64,000 nucleotides of DNA from Paenibacillus elgii NBRC 100335 (GTDB taxonomy: Bacteria; Bacillota; Bacilli; Paenibacillales; NBRC-103111), in NCBI RefSeq assembly GCF_004000865.1, contig NZ_BIMB01000004.1, positions 62,001 to 126,000 of the forward strand. The letters are read 5' to 3'. The notes under the pieces were generated by a model. The model searched no databases and was not told the origin of the DNA. It worked only from the letters and a program-made list of their open reading frames with translations. Each line of letters begins with the position of its first letter. Position 1 is the first letter of the stretch. Shown piece by piece: positions 33,789 to 43,625 of the stretch. The translations under genes were made by a program, and so were the position numbers.

Positions 33789-35423
33789 TCAGCCAAGCTC
33801 CTTCAACGCCTGCTTCCGGAACTCGTTCGGCGTCATCTGCTCCTGCTTCTTGAAGACGCGGCTGAAATATTTTTCATCATGGTACCCGACCATTTGCGCG
33901 ATCTGAGCGACTTTGAGGTAGGGGCTGATGAGCAGCAGCTTCGCTTTCTCCACCCGAATCCGGTTCACGAAATCGATCATCGTTTCCTGAAATTCCAGTT
34001 TGAATTTGCGGGAAATGTATTCGCGATTTAAGTGAAACCGTGCGGAGATGTCCTGCAGCGTAATGTCCTGGGTATAGTGCGTTTCGATGTACCGGGCGAT
34101 TTCGCGCATCGGGTTGCTGTTTACCGCCTGCATGGAAATCAAAGCTTGCGACAGCTCGATCAAGCGGTTCGTCATGGTCTGCTGAAGCAGCGTTAAAGAA
34201 AGCCTCCCGTCTTCGTCAAGCGGGACAACAAATTGGCCGCTCTCCGAAGGCCATTGCGGCGATTCGTGGCATTGCCTAAAAAATTCCTCCACCCATCCGG
34301 CCCGCGCTACGTTGAACTCGTCCCACCACATTTTCAGCTGCTCCATCGTAATCGCAGGCATGGCGCGAATGTCTTGAAACCATTCGCTGACCGCATGCCG
34401 GATTTGCTCGTGATTACCGCTTCTGACCGCCAGCCGGGTCTTCTCTTCGTATTTGCCGAACCGCACCGTTCCAATACGCGGCATCGCCGGTGACGGACGA
34501 TATTCATGGATGCGTGCAGCGAGATCGAGCAGGTTCCGCCCGTTTAATGCTTCCAGCGCCTGCGTATACGCTTGGTCAAGGCCATCCGGGAAGGAGCATG
34601 CTGCGCTGACGCCGAAATCGACCGCCCCTTTCAACGTCCGATTAAGACCATCCGTAATTTTCCGCAGCCATCTTGCAGCCATGTCGGGCTCGTCCCAGAG
34701 CAGCAGGACGATTTCGTAAGGCTTGTTCCAATTGCGGAAAGCCGTTCCTTGGCCCCCCGTTTGTACAAAGTCGTTGCAAATATTCAGCACGGAAAAGAAA
34801 AGCAAGTCCACGCTGGCCTTGTACTTATCCCGGATCGGCCGCTGCATCGTATTTAGATCAAGAATGACGACCTGACAGGAACGAACGGCCGCCAACTCGG
34901 GAAATTCGCGAAGATACGATTCCCCGGGCAGCGGTGCGCTGCCCGAAGCGGCGTCAGTCAATAACCGGGACAGCAGCTTGTCGCGGTACATCGGCTTTAA
35001 CTCGTTGACTTCCTTATTCTTCTCGTGAAACTGAAGCTTGGCCCGATTGGCTTCGTTCCAGCTGGCAACGGCTTTGCCCACCGCTTCCTGCAGATGACCG
35101 CGGTCGATCGGCTTCAGCAAATAGTCGGTGCCTCCGTACTTGACGGTGTGACGCACAAACTCGAAGTCGTTGAAGCCGCTGATGACGATCTTTTTGCAGT
35201 CCGCCGCATGAAGTTCCATCCATTCCATCAGCTCAAGGCCCGATTTCACGGGCATCATGATGTCCGTAATGACCAACTGGGGCCGCTGCTCCCGGATCAG
35301 TTCCACCGCCTCCGTGCCGTCCTCCGCTTCCAGCACCGTATGAAAACCGAAAGCTTCCCAATCGATCAGCTTGCGGACCGTTTTGCGGACGTGCTTTTCA
35401 TCATCGACGAGTAACACTTTCAT
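33789..35423 (-). CDS. Response regulator with AraC-type DNA-binding domain, YesN-like
   Basis: A 544-residue protein. The N-terminal receiver domain has the acidic pair in LVDDEKH, the phospho-acceptor Asp in VITDIMMP (about 54) and a Lys in LLKPID (about 104). A long middle region follows, and then a C-terminal AraC double helix-turn-helix (DITLQDISARFHLNREYISRKFK; VAQIAQMVGYHDEKYFSRVFKK). It overlaps its sensor kinase gene by 4 bases and should activate the divergent sugar importer operon. Such pairs usually sense the imported saccharide through the kinase or a binding protein. Confidence 0.9.
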   Translation of the reverse strand: MKVLLVDDEKHVRKTVRKLIDWEAFGFHTVLEAEDGTEAVELIREQRPQLVITDIMMPVKSGLELMEWMELHAADCKKIVISGFNDFEFVRHTVKYGGTDYLLKPIDRGHLQEAVGKAVASWNEANRAKLQFHEKNKEVNELKPMYRDKLLSRLLTDAASGSAPLPGESYLREFPELAAVRSCQVVILDLNTMQRPIRDKYKASVDLLFFSVLNICNDFVQTGGQGTAFRNWNKPYEIVLLLWDEPDMAARWLRKITDGLNRTLKGAVDFGVSAACSFPDGLDQAYTQALEALNGRNLLDLAARIHEYRPSPAMPRIGTVRFGKYEEKTRLAVRSGNHEQIRHAVSEWFQDIRAMPAITMEQLKMWWDEFNVARAGWVEEFFRQCHESPQWPSESGQFVVPLDEDGRLSLTLLQQTMTNRLIELSQALISMQAVNSNPMREIARYIETHYTQDITLQDISARFHLNREYISRKFKLEFQETMIDFVNRIRVEKAKLLLISPYLKVAQIAQMVGYHDEKYFSRVFKKQEQMTPNEFRKQALKELG

Positions 35424-37216
35424 AGCGCAGTCACCTCTTGATGTGTCGTGGGTACTGTCATCGTGATTTTCAGACCGTGCGGCTCGTTCGATTCGAGCTG
35501 TAGGCCAGCTTTTTCCCCGTAGTAAAGGCGAAGCCGGAACATGACGTTCATCAGCCCGATCCGGTCTCCGCTGTCGGACGGCTCGGATTGCGTGTCGGAC
35601 AAATTGCCGTTCAAGGCGGCAAGCCGGTCCTCGGAAATACCCGTTCCGTTGTCTTCTACGACAACTTGCAGCTTCCCGTCAAGCAATGCCGTGCCGATCT
35701 TCAATACGCCAGTCTGATGCGACTTATGAAATCCGTGCTTAAAATAATTTTCCACGAGCGGCTGAATGATCATTTTCGGAATCCGAACCGAGCCGGCCGC
35801 TTCGTCCAAAGCGTACTCGATCTTCAATTTCTCCTCGAACCGCTGCCGCTGCAGCAGCAGGTAATGGTCGACATAAGCAAGCTCCTGCGATAAAGGCACG
35901 ATCGTATCTTTCGTATTCATGCTGTAGTGCATCATCCGACCCAAGGATGAGACCAACTCGTACACGTTGGGCGCATCGTTATCCAGCGCGGAAGCGCCGA
36001 TGGACTGCAGCGCATTATTGATGAAATGCGGATTGACCTGTGCCTGCAGCATTTTGAGCTGCGTCGTCTTGTTGGCGAGCTTAAGCTTGTATTCGCGGAA
36101 AATCAGATCGTTGATCGTCTCCATCATCGTGCGGAACTTTTTGGCGAGAATACCGAATTCGTCATTGCGCACGATCTCGATCGGTTCCTCTAACTGGCCC
36201 GATTGAATCTTGCTCATGCTGCGAATCAACTGCTTGATCGGATGCGTGAACCGGATCGACACATATAAGACAGCTGCGGTCGCAACGGATAAGGACAAGA
36301 CGGCGATGACGGTATTGATCATGGTCAGTGTACGGGCATGTCCGAACAAATAATCTCCGGGTATTCGCTTCACGACCGTCCAATCCAAGTAAGACAGCTT
36401 GATTTTATCGAATAAAATGATGCCGTCGTACCCGGATACGTCTTTTTCCATACTGCCCGAAGTTGCGCTATCGCCGAGCATGTGCCGGACCCAGGCTTGC
36501 TCTTGCTTCTTGCCGATTTCCGATTCGTCCGAAGCATAGATCACCGTTCCGTCCCCATCCAAAATGTACATGTCCTCGTGAGCCGCATCGTACAATTGAG
36601 CGCATAATTTGCGCAGGGCGTCCACCTGAACGTCAATCCCCAGCAAGCCAATCTGCTCCGAGGTCGGCACCCGAAATAATGGGCGGTAGATGGAAAAAAC
36701 AAGCTCCGGGTTCGTCTGCGGAAATTGCTGCAGGCCGTAGTCGTTGCTCCAATGCGTCGGAATCGTTTTGGCGGCATAAGGGGCGATGTTCAGCTCTGCC
36801 GGCGGAGCTTTCGCTTGTCCGCGCAGGAAATTGTCCTTGTTCATTAAGAACGAGTCTTGTCCGTTATTCAAATACAAATATACTTGATAAATATTATTCG
36901 TTGCTTTGGAAACGAGCTGCAGCGCGGTGTACACGTAAGATTGATCCGCAGGGTCGGCTACGCCGTTGGATAAAATGCCGTCCAGCTTTTTGTTGGAGTA
37001 CAGAATAAGCGAAGCGTTGTTGATGGCGCCGAGGAAATTGGAGATGTTCGATTTCCCCTCGGACAGCAGCCGCGTATTTTCCATGATGGACCGTTCCTTC
37101 ACGGATTCCTTGGTATAAAAGTAGGTGACGACGATCGACGCGGACGTAGGAATCACAATCGAAATCAGCATCAGAGCGATCAGCTTGTACCGTACGCTTG
37201 TAAGCAGCAGACGCAT
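35420..37216 (-). CDS. Sensor histidine kinase, YesM-like
   Basis: A 598-residue membrane kinase. A TM segment (about 12-32), an extracellular sensor domain of about 260 residues and a second TM (about 298-320) lead into a HAMP region. The kinase H-box is VNPHFINNALQSIGASAL, and the ATP-binding G-box is VVEDNGTGIS. The layout is the LytS/YesM type. It is divergent from the sugar ABC importer. A near-consensus CcpA site lies 35 bases upstream of its start. Confidence 0.9.
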   Translation of the reverse strand: MRLLLTSVRYKLIALMLISIVIPTSASIVVTYFYTKESVKERSIMENTRLLSEGKSNISNFLGAINNASLILYSNKKLDGILSNGVADPADQSYVYTALQLVSKATNNIYQVYLYLNNGQDSFLMNKDNFLRGQAKAPPAELNIAPYAAKTIPTHWSNDYGLQQFPQTNPELVFSIYRPLFRVPTSEQIGLLGIDVQVDALRKLCAQLYDAAHEDMYILDGDGTVIYASDESEIGKKQEQAWVRHMLGDSATSGSMEKDVSGYDGIILFDKIKLSYLDWTVVKRIPGDYLFGHARTLTMINTVIAVLSLSVATAAVLYVSIRFTHPIKQLIRSMSKIQSGQLEEPIEIVRNDEFGILAKKFRTMMETINDLIFREYKLKLANKTTQLKMLQAQVNPHFINNALQSIGASALDNDAPNVYELVSSLGRMMHYSMNTKDTIVPLSQELAYVDHYLLLQRQRFEEKLKIEYALDEAAGSVRIPKMIIQPLVENYFKHGFHKSHQTGVLKIGTALLDGKLQVVVEDNGTGISEDRLAALNGNLSDTQSEPSDSGDRIGLMNVMFRLRLYYGEKAGLQLESNEPHGLKITMTVPTTHQEVTAL

Positions 37217-37250
37217 TGTCGTTCCGCCTTTCTCATCCTGCTTTTCGTGT

Positions 37251-37264
37251 TGTCAGCGCTTTCA
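37251..37264. promoter_or_regulatory. Candidate CcpA-binding cre site
   Basis: Read on the minus strand, TGAAAGCGCTGACA matches the cre consensus TGWAARCGYTWNCW with one mismatch. It lies between the divergent kinase gene and the sugar importer operon, where carbon catabolite control would be expected. Confidence 0.55.
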
Positions 37265-37385
37265 TTCTAACACCACCGAGTCAAAATCGTCCACCTATCT
37301 TCTCAAATTCCTGAGTGGGAATGATTAGGCCCTGTCGCTACAATAAAGTTACTTTCACACATCCTAGACTAGGGAGGAACCTGTT

Positions 37386-38267
37386 ATGAAAAGATGGCTG
37401 ACCTCGCAAGCGGTGCAGCAGACGGTCTTCATCGGGCCCGCGCTGCTCGTGTATGCCATAGTCATGGTGCTGCCATTCCTGCTCGGCCTTTATTATTCGT
37501 TCTCCGACTGGAACGGCGTGTCCAGCCGGATTGGCTGGGTCGGCTTGCAAAATTACCAAACGATCCTAACCGGCGATCCGGATTTCGGCCGTTCGTTTTG
37601 GTTTACCGCCCGTTTCACCGTGGCTGTCGTTCTGATCAGCAATGTGCTCGGCTTCCTCATCGCGTATTTGCTGTCGAAGCCGCTGAAAACCCGCAATCTG
37701 CTGCGGACGATTTTCTTCATGCCGAACGTGCTCGGCGGCTTGCTGTTAGGCTTTATTTGGCAGTTCATCTTCACGCAAAGCTTCGCTTCAATCGGACGGA
37801 TAACCGGTCTTGGATTTTTCAATTTATCCTGGCTGGGCACGGAAGCGACGGCGTTCTGGGCGCTTGTGATTGTCAGCGTCTGGCAGGGGGCCGGGTATCT
37901 GATGGTCATCTATATCGCGGGACTGACGAACGTTCCGAAGGACATGCTGGAAGCTGCCGCGATCGACGGGGCGACTAGCCTGCAAGCCTTGCGCCATATC
38001 GTGCTGCCGCTCATCATGCCGGCCGTCACCGTCTGCTTGTTCCTCAGCATCTCATGGGCGTTCAAATCGTTCGACCTCAACTTCTCGTTGACCCAGGGCG
38101 GACCGTACAAATCCACCGAATCGATCGCCATGAACATTTATTTCGAAGCGTTCAAAAACAACCGCTACGGATTGGGGACGGCTAAAGCCTTTGTTTTCTT
38201 TGTCGTCGTCACCGTCATTACGCTGATTCAGGTCACGATTACGAAGAAAAAGGAGGTCGAAATGTAA
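37386..38267 (+). CDS. Sugar ABC transporter permease (MalF/UgpA type)
   Basis: A 293-residue permease with six hydrophobic segments starting at VFIGPALLVYAIVMVLPFLL. The EAA loop is AAAIDGATSLQALRHIVLPLI (about 195-215). It has the short periplasmic loop of the UgpA/LacF group. The stop overlaps the next start (TAATG). An AGGGAGG site precedes ATG 37386. No ATPase is encoded in the operon, so a shared MsmX-type ATPase is likely, as is common for such importers. Confidence 0.92.
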   Translation: MKRWLTSQAVQQTVFIGPALLVYAIVMVLPFLLGLYYSFSDWNGVSSRIGWVGLQNYQTILTGDPDFGRSFWFTARFTVAVVLISNVLGFLIAYLLSKPLKTRNLLRTIFFMPNVLGGLLLGFIWQFIFTQSFASIGRITGLGFFNLSWLGTEATAFWALVIVSVWQGAGYLMVIYIAGLTNVPKDMLEAAAIDGATSLQALRHIVLPLIMPAVTVCLFLSISWAFKSFDLNFSLTQGGPYKSTESIAMNIYFEAFKNNRYGLGTAKAFVFFVVVTVITLIQVTITKKKEVEM

Positions 38268-39100
38268 TGAAAGCCGAATCGTACGGCCCGAAATGGTTCA
38301 CGACCGAATTGATCATCCTGCTCGCCGCGCTGCTCTTTCTCTCGCCGTTTTATTTTGTACTTGCCAATTCGTTCAAAAGCTTCGCCGAGCTGCTGACGGA
38401 CACCTCCGGGCTGCCGAAAAGCCTCAACTGGCACAACTACGAGCGCGCCTGGGAGGTGCTGAAATTCCCCCGCGCCTTGCGCAATTCGCTGCTGATCACG
38501 GTGTTCAGCGACCTGTGCATGATCGTCGTCTCTTCCATGGCCGCTTACCGTTTGCTGCGCCGTCCGACCAAGGCAAACCGGATTTTATTCTTCCTGTTCA
38601 TCGCTGCGATGGTCGTGCCGTTTCAAGCAGTGATGATTCCGCTCGTGAAGGTCGGCAACTGGCTGCATTTTTTGAATAGTTTGCCTGGGATTGTTTTATG
38701 CTACACAGGACTCGGCGTTTCGTTCGCGATTTTCCTGTACCACGGATTTATGAAATCGATCCCGCTCGAAATCGAAGAAGCGGCCGTGATGGACGGCTGC
38801 ACGCCTTATGGCATCTTTTGGCGGATCGTCTTTCCGCTGCTGAAGCCGATGACCATCACCGTCGTCGTCCTGCAGAGCTTATGGATGTGGAACGATTTCC
38901 TGCTGCCGCTGCTTATTTTGCAGAAGCCGGAGCTCCAGACGATTCAATTGGCGACCAACTCGCTGTTCGGCCAATTCATGAAGCAGTGGGATTTGGCGCT
39001 GGCGGCGCTCGTGATGGGCATCGTCCCGATTCTCGTCTTCTTCCTCATTTTGCAGCGGCATATTATTCAAGGCATTACCGCGGGCGCGGTCAAGGGCTAG
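38267..39100 (+). CDS. Sugar ABC transporter permease (MalG/UgpE type)
   Basis: A 277-residue permease, the second half of the heterodimer, with ELIILLAALLFLSPFYFVLANSF as the first TM. The EAA loop is EEAAVMDGCTPYGIFWRIVFPLLKP (about 165-190). Translation is coupled to the previous gene by a one-base overlap. The next gene encodes the binding protein. Confidence 0.92.
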   Translation: MKAESYGPKWFTTELIILLAALLFLSPFYFVLANSFKSFAELLTDTSGLPKSLNWHNYERAWEVLKFPRALRNSLLITVFSDLCMIVVSSMAAYRLLRRPTKANRILFFLFIAAMVVPFQAVMIPLVKVGNWLHFLNSLPGIVLCYTGLGVSFAIFLYHGFMKSIPLEIEEAAVMDGCTPYGIFWRIVFPLLKPMTITVVVLQSLWMWNDFLLPLLILQKPELQTIQLATNSLFGQFMKQWDLALAALVMGIVPILVFFLILQRHIIQGITAGAVKG

Positions 39101-39218
39101 CAAAGAACGCAAATTTGTCCACCTAAACAGTCAATGCGATGAGTGTCGAAGCTGTGGAATCTGCCCTAGAATGGGCTCATGTAGCGCTACAACATCGATG
39201 AAGGGGGAGGCAGACAGG

Positions 39219-40511
39219 ATGAAAAAGTGGCTATCGGTTGTAGGTGCTGCGGCTTTGATGGGCTCTGTATTGAGCGGCTGCGGCGGCAAAGATGAGGCGG
39301 GGAACGAGGCGGCGAAAGGGCAAGACAGACCGGCAGGCGTCGTAACGGTGAAAATTTTGAATTTCAAGGTGGAGATTGCCGAGCAATTCAACAAGCTGAA
39401 AGACGAATACGAAAAAACGCACCCCGGCGTCAAGCTGCAAATCGATACGCTGCTGGGCGGCGACGATTATGCGACACAGTTGAAAGCGCGGTTCGCTTCC
39501 GGCGAGATGCCGGATATTTTCAACAACGAGGGCTACCAGCAGATGGACGCGTGGGTCGAATATTTGGAAGACCTCTCCGACCAGCCTTGGGTGAAAGACG
39601 AAATCCCGCTTGCCAAAGAGCCGACGACCCGGGACGGCAAAGTGTACGGCATGCCCGTCGGACTGGAAGGGCTCGGGTTGCTGATCAACAAAGACATGTT
39701 CGCCAAAGCGGGCATTACCGAGACTCCGAAGACATTGACTCAACTGGAAGAAGCGGCCAAAAAGCTGCAGGCGGCCGGCAATCAGCCGTTCGTCAACCAA
39801 TTCGACAACTGGTTTCCGCTCGGCTTCCACAGCGCGAATAACGCGTTTGCCAAGCAGCCGGACCCGAATGCGTTTATTAAGGGCTTAAACGACGGCTCGG
39901 CCAAAATTGCCGGGAACGCCATCTTTAAAGATTGGACGCATCTGCTCGATGTCATGATCAAATACGGCAACAAAAACAGTCTGACGACCGATTATAACAG
40001 CGCTTCCACGCAATTCGCGACCGGCAAAGCGGCGATCAATCAGGGCGGCAACTGGCTCCAGCCCGTCCTCGACAAGCTCAATCCGGGCATGAACGTAGGT
40101 ATCATCCCGATGCCAATCAACGATGACGCAGCGATGAACGATAAATTGTTCGTCGGTCCGGCCAACAACTGGGTCATCTACAACAAGTCGCCGGTCAAGA
40201 AGGAAGCAAAGGAGTTTTTGAACTGGCTCGTCTCCTCCGAAACCGGACAGAAATATTTGACAAAAGAGTTCAAATTCATCCCGGCGTTCTCCAACATCAA
40301 GGCGAACCCGGCCGATCTTGGAAGCATTGGCGCCGAAGTGCTGCAATATATCGAGCAAGGTAAAATTCTCGGCTGGCACTGGGCGAAATATCCAGACGGA
40401 GCCGCGCAAGAATTCGGAGCTTCGATGCAGAGATATATCGCTGGCAAAATCAACGGCGATCAAATGCTAGGCGAGTTCCAGGCTGCCTGGGACAAGATGA
40501 AAAAGAAATAA
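39219..40511 (+). CDS. Sugar ABC transporter substrate-binding lipoprotein
   Basis: A 430-residue family-1 solute-binding protein. The lipobox is SVLSGC (Cys about 23). The N-lobe carries VKLQIDTLLGGDDYATQLKARFASGEMPDIFNNEG, and the Trp/Asn-rich middle and C-terminal helices are typical. ATG 39219 has AAGGGGGAGG upstream; an in-frame start 48 bases earlier lacks this and would precede the signal peptide. The ligand is unknown; the two enzyme genes downstream suggest an oxidised or unusual monosaccharide or glycoside. Confidence 0.9.
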   Translation: MKKWLSVVGAAALMGSVLSGCGGKDEAGNEAAKGQDRPAGVVTVKILNFKVEIAEQFNKLKDEYEKTHPGVKLQIDTLLGGDDYATQLKARFASGEMPDIFNNEGYQQMDAWVEYLEDLSDQPWVKDEIPLAKEPTTRDGKVYGMPVGLEGLGLLINKDMFAKAGITETPKTLTQLEEAAKKLQAAGNQPFVNQFDNWFPLGFHSANNAFAKQPDPNAFIKGLNDGSAKIAGNAIFKDWTHLLDVMIKYGNKNSLTTDYNSASTQFATGKAAINQGGNWLQPVLDKLNPGMNVGIIPMPINDDAAMNDKLFVGPANNWVIYNKSPVKKEAKEFLNWLVSSETGQKYLTKEFKFIPAFSNIKANPADLGSIGAEVLQYIEQGKILGWHWAKYPDGAAQEFGASMQRYIAGKINGDQMLGEFQAAWDKMKKK

Positions 40512-40545
40512 TTATTTTAACCATCATTCAGGAGGGTGTAAAATC

Positions 40546-41376
40546 ATGAGCTTACAATTCGGACTTCAGCTTTATTCCGTCAGAGACGAACTGCAAAAGG
40601 ATTATTGGGGAACGCTGGAGAAGCTGGCGGAAATCGGCTATCGCAACCTGGAAATCGCCAATCACAACGCGGAAGACGGTCTGGAGCCGAACGCCACGGA
40701 GCTGCGCAAACGGTTGGACGCACTGGGTATGAAGGTCGTTTCCAGCCACATCAGCCCGCTCGACCGGTACGAAGAGATTATTGCCTACAATCAAGAGCTC
40801 GGCAGTACCGCCATCGCCTTGGGCATCGCCTTCTTCAAAAACAAACAGGAAGTTCTCGAATGCTGCCAACTGCTGAACCGGCACGGCGAAGCCTACAAAA
40901 AAGGCGGATTGGATTTCTATTATCATAACCATTTTCAGGAATTTCAACAATTCGACGGACAATACGTGCTCGACATTATTGTTGAAAACACGGACAAGGA
41001 TCTCGTCAAAATCGAATTCGATACGTACTGGGCCGTCCGGGGCGGCGTCGATCCGATTGCCTACCTGCAAAAGCTTGGCGACCGCTGCGATCTGGTTCAT
41101 CAGAAAGATTTGCCGGCCAGTACCAACCCGGTCAATTTGCTGAAAGTCCTCGGCGAAGATTCGGACATCACCTTCGAACGGTTCCTTACGCTGCACCAAG
41201 CCGATCAATTCGCGGAAGTCGGCGAAGGCACACTGAACATCGAAGGAATCCTGAACGCCGTGAAACAGATCGGCGCTGCGAAATACGTCTTCGTCGAGCA
41301 GGATTTGACGACCCGCAACCAGCTGGAGAGCGTCGCCATCAGCTACCGGAACATCTCCAAGCTGTTCAAGGCGTAA
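40546..41376 (+). CDS. Sugar phosphate isomerase/epimerase (xylose-isomerase-like TIM barrel)
   Basis: A 276-residue AP-endonuclease-2/TIM-barrel protein opening FGLQLYSVRDELQKD. Likely metal ligands are seen in YYHNH, EFDTYW, DLVHQKD and the late FVEQD. Such enzymes epimerise or isomerise keto sugars, or act on inositol-type compounds. It directly follows the sugar importer and precedes an oxidoreductase, the pairing seen in pathways that oxidise sugars at C3. AGGAGGG before the ATG. Confidence 0.85.
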   Translation: MSLQFGLQLYSVRDELQKDYWGTLEKLAEIGYRNLEIANHNAEDGLEPNATELRKRLDALGMKVVSSHISPLDRYEEIIAYNQELGSTAIALGIAFFKNKQEVLECCQLLNRHGEAYKKGGLDFYYHNHFQEFQQFDGQYVLDIIVENTDKDLVKIEFDTYWAVRGGVDPIAYLQKLGDRCDLVHQKDLPASTNPVNLLKVLGEDSDITFERFLTLHQADQFAEVGEGTLNIEGILNAVKQIGAAKYVFVEQDLTTRNQLESVAISYRNISKLFKA

Positions 41377-41393
41377 AACGGGAGGAATCCAGA

Positions 41394-42497
41394 GTGAGAA
41401 AAGTCAAAGTGGGCATTATCGGCTGCGGCAACATTAGCCCGATTTATTTTGAAGCGGGGAAAAAGTTCGACATCCTGGATATCGTTGCATGCTCTGACCT
41501 TGACCTAGACAGGGCGAGAGCAAGAGCGGAAGAATTCGGCGTTCCGAAAGCCTGCACGGTCGACGAGCTGCTGGCCGACCCGGAGATTGAAATCGTTATC
41601 AACCTGACGATTCCAGCCGCGCATGCGGAGATTCATCTTCGGGCGCTCGAAGCCGGTAAACATACGTACGGGGAAAAGCCGCTCGCAATCCGCTTGGAAG
41701 ACGGTCAAACCATACTGGCTGTGGCTAAACGGAAAAACCTGCTGGTCGGTTCGGCGCCCGATACGTTCCTCGGTGGGGGCATTCAAACCTGCCGCAAGCT
41801 GATCGATGACGGCTGGATCGGGAAGCCGATCGCGGCCACGGCCTTTATGATGGGCTCCGGACCCGAAAGCTGGCATCCGAATCCGGGATTTCTATACCAA
41901 GTCGGCGCAGGGCCAATGTTCGACATGGGACCGTATTATTTAACGGCACTCATTCATCTCATCGGTCCGGTCCGCCGCGTATCCGGTTCGGCGCAAATGA
42001 CCTATCCGGAAAGAACGATCACGAACGACATCGATTACGGCAAAAAAATTCCGGTCGAGGTTCCGACGCATATCGCAGGAACGATCGATTTCGAGAACGG
42101 CGCGGTAGGCACGATCATTACGAGCGTAGACATCTGGGGGACGAAGCTCCCGCACATCGAGATTTACGGCTCGACCGGCACGCTGATTGTCCCGGACCCC
42201 AATACGTTCGACGGCCCGGTCTATATCAAACGGCATAATCAAACCGAATTTATGGAAATCCCGTTGACGCACGGGTTCACGGAAAACAGCCGGGGGCTGG
42301 GCGTCATGGATATGGCGTATGCGTTGATCAACGGAAGAGAGCACCGCGCCAACGGAGATTTGGCTTATCATGTGCTGGAATTGATGCACGGCTTCCATCT
42401 GTCCTCCGAACGAGGCGAGCATTACCATGTCGCAAGCAGTTGCAAACAACCGGCTGCATTACCGACCGATCTGCCGAAAAATGCGTTGAACGGCTAA
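41394..42497 (+). CDS. Gfo/Idh/MocA family oxidoreductase
   Basis: A 367-residue NAD(P)-dependent dehydrogenase. It has the N-terminal Rossmann motif VGIIGCGNISPIYFE and the conserved GEKPLAI (catalytic Lys, about 96), then the long substrate domain with MFDMGPYYLTALIHLIGPV (His in the active-site region). GTG start with a GGGAGG site, 17 bases after the isomerase. Together with that gene it probably oxidises the imported sugar. Substrate unknown. Confidence 0.88.
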   Translation: MRKVKVGIIGCGNISPIYFEAGKKFDILDIVACSDLDLDRARARAEEFGVPKACTVDELLADPEIEIVINLTIPAAHAEIHLRALEAGKHTYGEKPLAIRLEDGQTILAVAKRKNLLVGSAPDTFLGGGIQTCRKLIDDGWIGKPIAATAFMMGSGPESWHPNPGFLYQVGAGPMFDMGPYYLTALIHLIGPVRRVSGSAQMTYPERTITNDIDYGKKIPVEVPTHIAGTIDFENGAVGTIITSVDIWGTKLPHIEIYGSTGTLIVPDPNTFDGPVYIKRHNQTEFMEIPLTHGFTENSRGLGVMDMAYALINGREHRANGDLAYHVLELMHGFHLSSERGEHYHVASSCKQPAALPTDLPKNALNG

Positions 42498-42545
42498 GCT
42501 TCGGCAGCCGGCTGGATACGGTTTGCACGGGTAAGAGTGCGGTAG

Positions 42546-42590
42546 GGCAGGCTTTCCCCCGGTTGCTCCGGCGGAAGGTCTGCCTTTTTG
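42546..42590 (+). terminator. Terminator of the sugar operon
   Basis: GGCAG...TTCC pairs with GGAA...CTGCC, followed by TTTTTG. It ends the importer operon before the DMT transporter gene. Confidence 0.7.
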
Positions 42591-42619
42591 CTTGCTATCT
42601 TATAGAGAGGATGATTTTA

Positions 42620-43513
42620 ATGTCGCAGCGGCGGTCGGTAGCTCTGGTTCTGACCGGAGCGGTATGTTACGGGATACTTGCGGCCTTTATCAAAATCGGG
42701 TACTCTTACGGGCTTGATCCGAGGACGATCAGCGGCGCGCAATTCGTCGTCGGCACGATTTTGCTGTGGGGCGTCGCCATATGGAAACGCCGGCAAATTC
42801 GAAAGCCGTCGCTGGCGGCGATGTTCAAATTAATGGCCCTCGGCACGCTTATGGGCGTGACCGGGTCGTTATACACGGCTTGCATGCAAATCGTTCCGGT
42901 TTCGGTCGCCGTCGTCTTGCTGTTTCAATTCGTTTGGATCGGAGTCTTATACGAGTGGCTGTTTCAACGGGTCATACCGGATCGCAGGTCGCTGCTCTCC
43001 GTCTCTGTCTCGATGATCGGCGCGATATGCGCCGCTGGCGTGCTTGACGGCCAATTGGCGCAATTATCGCCGCTGGGGATCGTACTCGGCATCGGTTCGG
43101 CCTTCTCTCATGCCGGTACGCTGTATGCCAGCGGCAAAGTCGCCACGGAAGTAAACCCATGGCTGCGGGGGCCACTTATGGCAACGGGCGCGTTATTACT
43201 CGTGCTGCTCCTATTTCCTCCTGTGTTCGTAGTGACCGAGGTAACGTGGAACGGATTTTGGCCGCTGGCTCTTGCCATCGGGCTGTTGGGTATGTTCGTC
43301 CCGACGCTGTGCTTTATGTTCGGAGCGCCGAGGATCAGCACCGGACTTGCGACGCTGCTTGGTTCGGTGCAGCTTCCGGTGTCGGTTTTGCTGGCCTGGC
43401 TCGCCTTTGCCGAACCGATCTCGCTATTGCAATCGATAGGTGTCGGGTTCATCCTCGCGGGCATTGCCGTTGCACAATGGAAACGTGAAAGCGGTGTGCA
43501 TGAACACTTTTAG
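42620..43513 (+). CDS. EamA/DMT-superfamily transporter
   Basis: A 297-residue ten-TM exporter with two EamA repeats; the motifs GAVCYGILAAFIKIGYSYGLDP and GTLYASGKV mark the repeat starts. ATG 42620 is chosen over a frame that begins inside the previous gene because GAGAGG stands 9 bases before it. Substrate unknown; amino acids, metabolites or drugs are typical. Confidence 0.85.
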   Translation: MSQRRSVALVLTGAVCYGILAAFIKIGYSYGLDPRTISGAQFVVGTILLWGVAIWKRRQIRKPSLAAMFKLMALGTLMGVTGSLYTACMQIVPVSVAVVLLFQFVWIGVLYEWLFQRVIPDRRSLLSVSVSMIGAICAAGVLDGQLAQLSPLGIVLGIGSAFSHAGTLYASGKVATEVNPWLRGPLMATGALLLVLLLFPPVFVVTEVTWNGFWPLALAIGLLGMFVPTLCFMFGAPRISTGLATLLGSVQLPVSVLLAWLAFAEPISLLQSIGVGFILAGIAVAQWKRESGVHEHF

Positions 43514-43526
43514 CGGCAGCAAAACA

Positions 43527-43564
43527 AATCCGGCAGAAATTGGCTGCTAACTTCCTGCCGGATT
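43527..43564. terminator. Convergent terminator hairpin
   Basis: AATCCGGCAG and CTGCCGGATT are perfect 10-base arms between the DMT gene and the convergent SPFH gene. Confidence 0.65.
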
Positions 43565-43625
43565 GATTCATATATCCAATTTAAAAAGAAGGCCGCCGAA
43601 GCGACCCGATTTATAAACCTATCGA

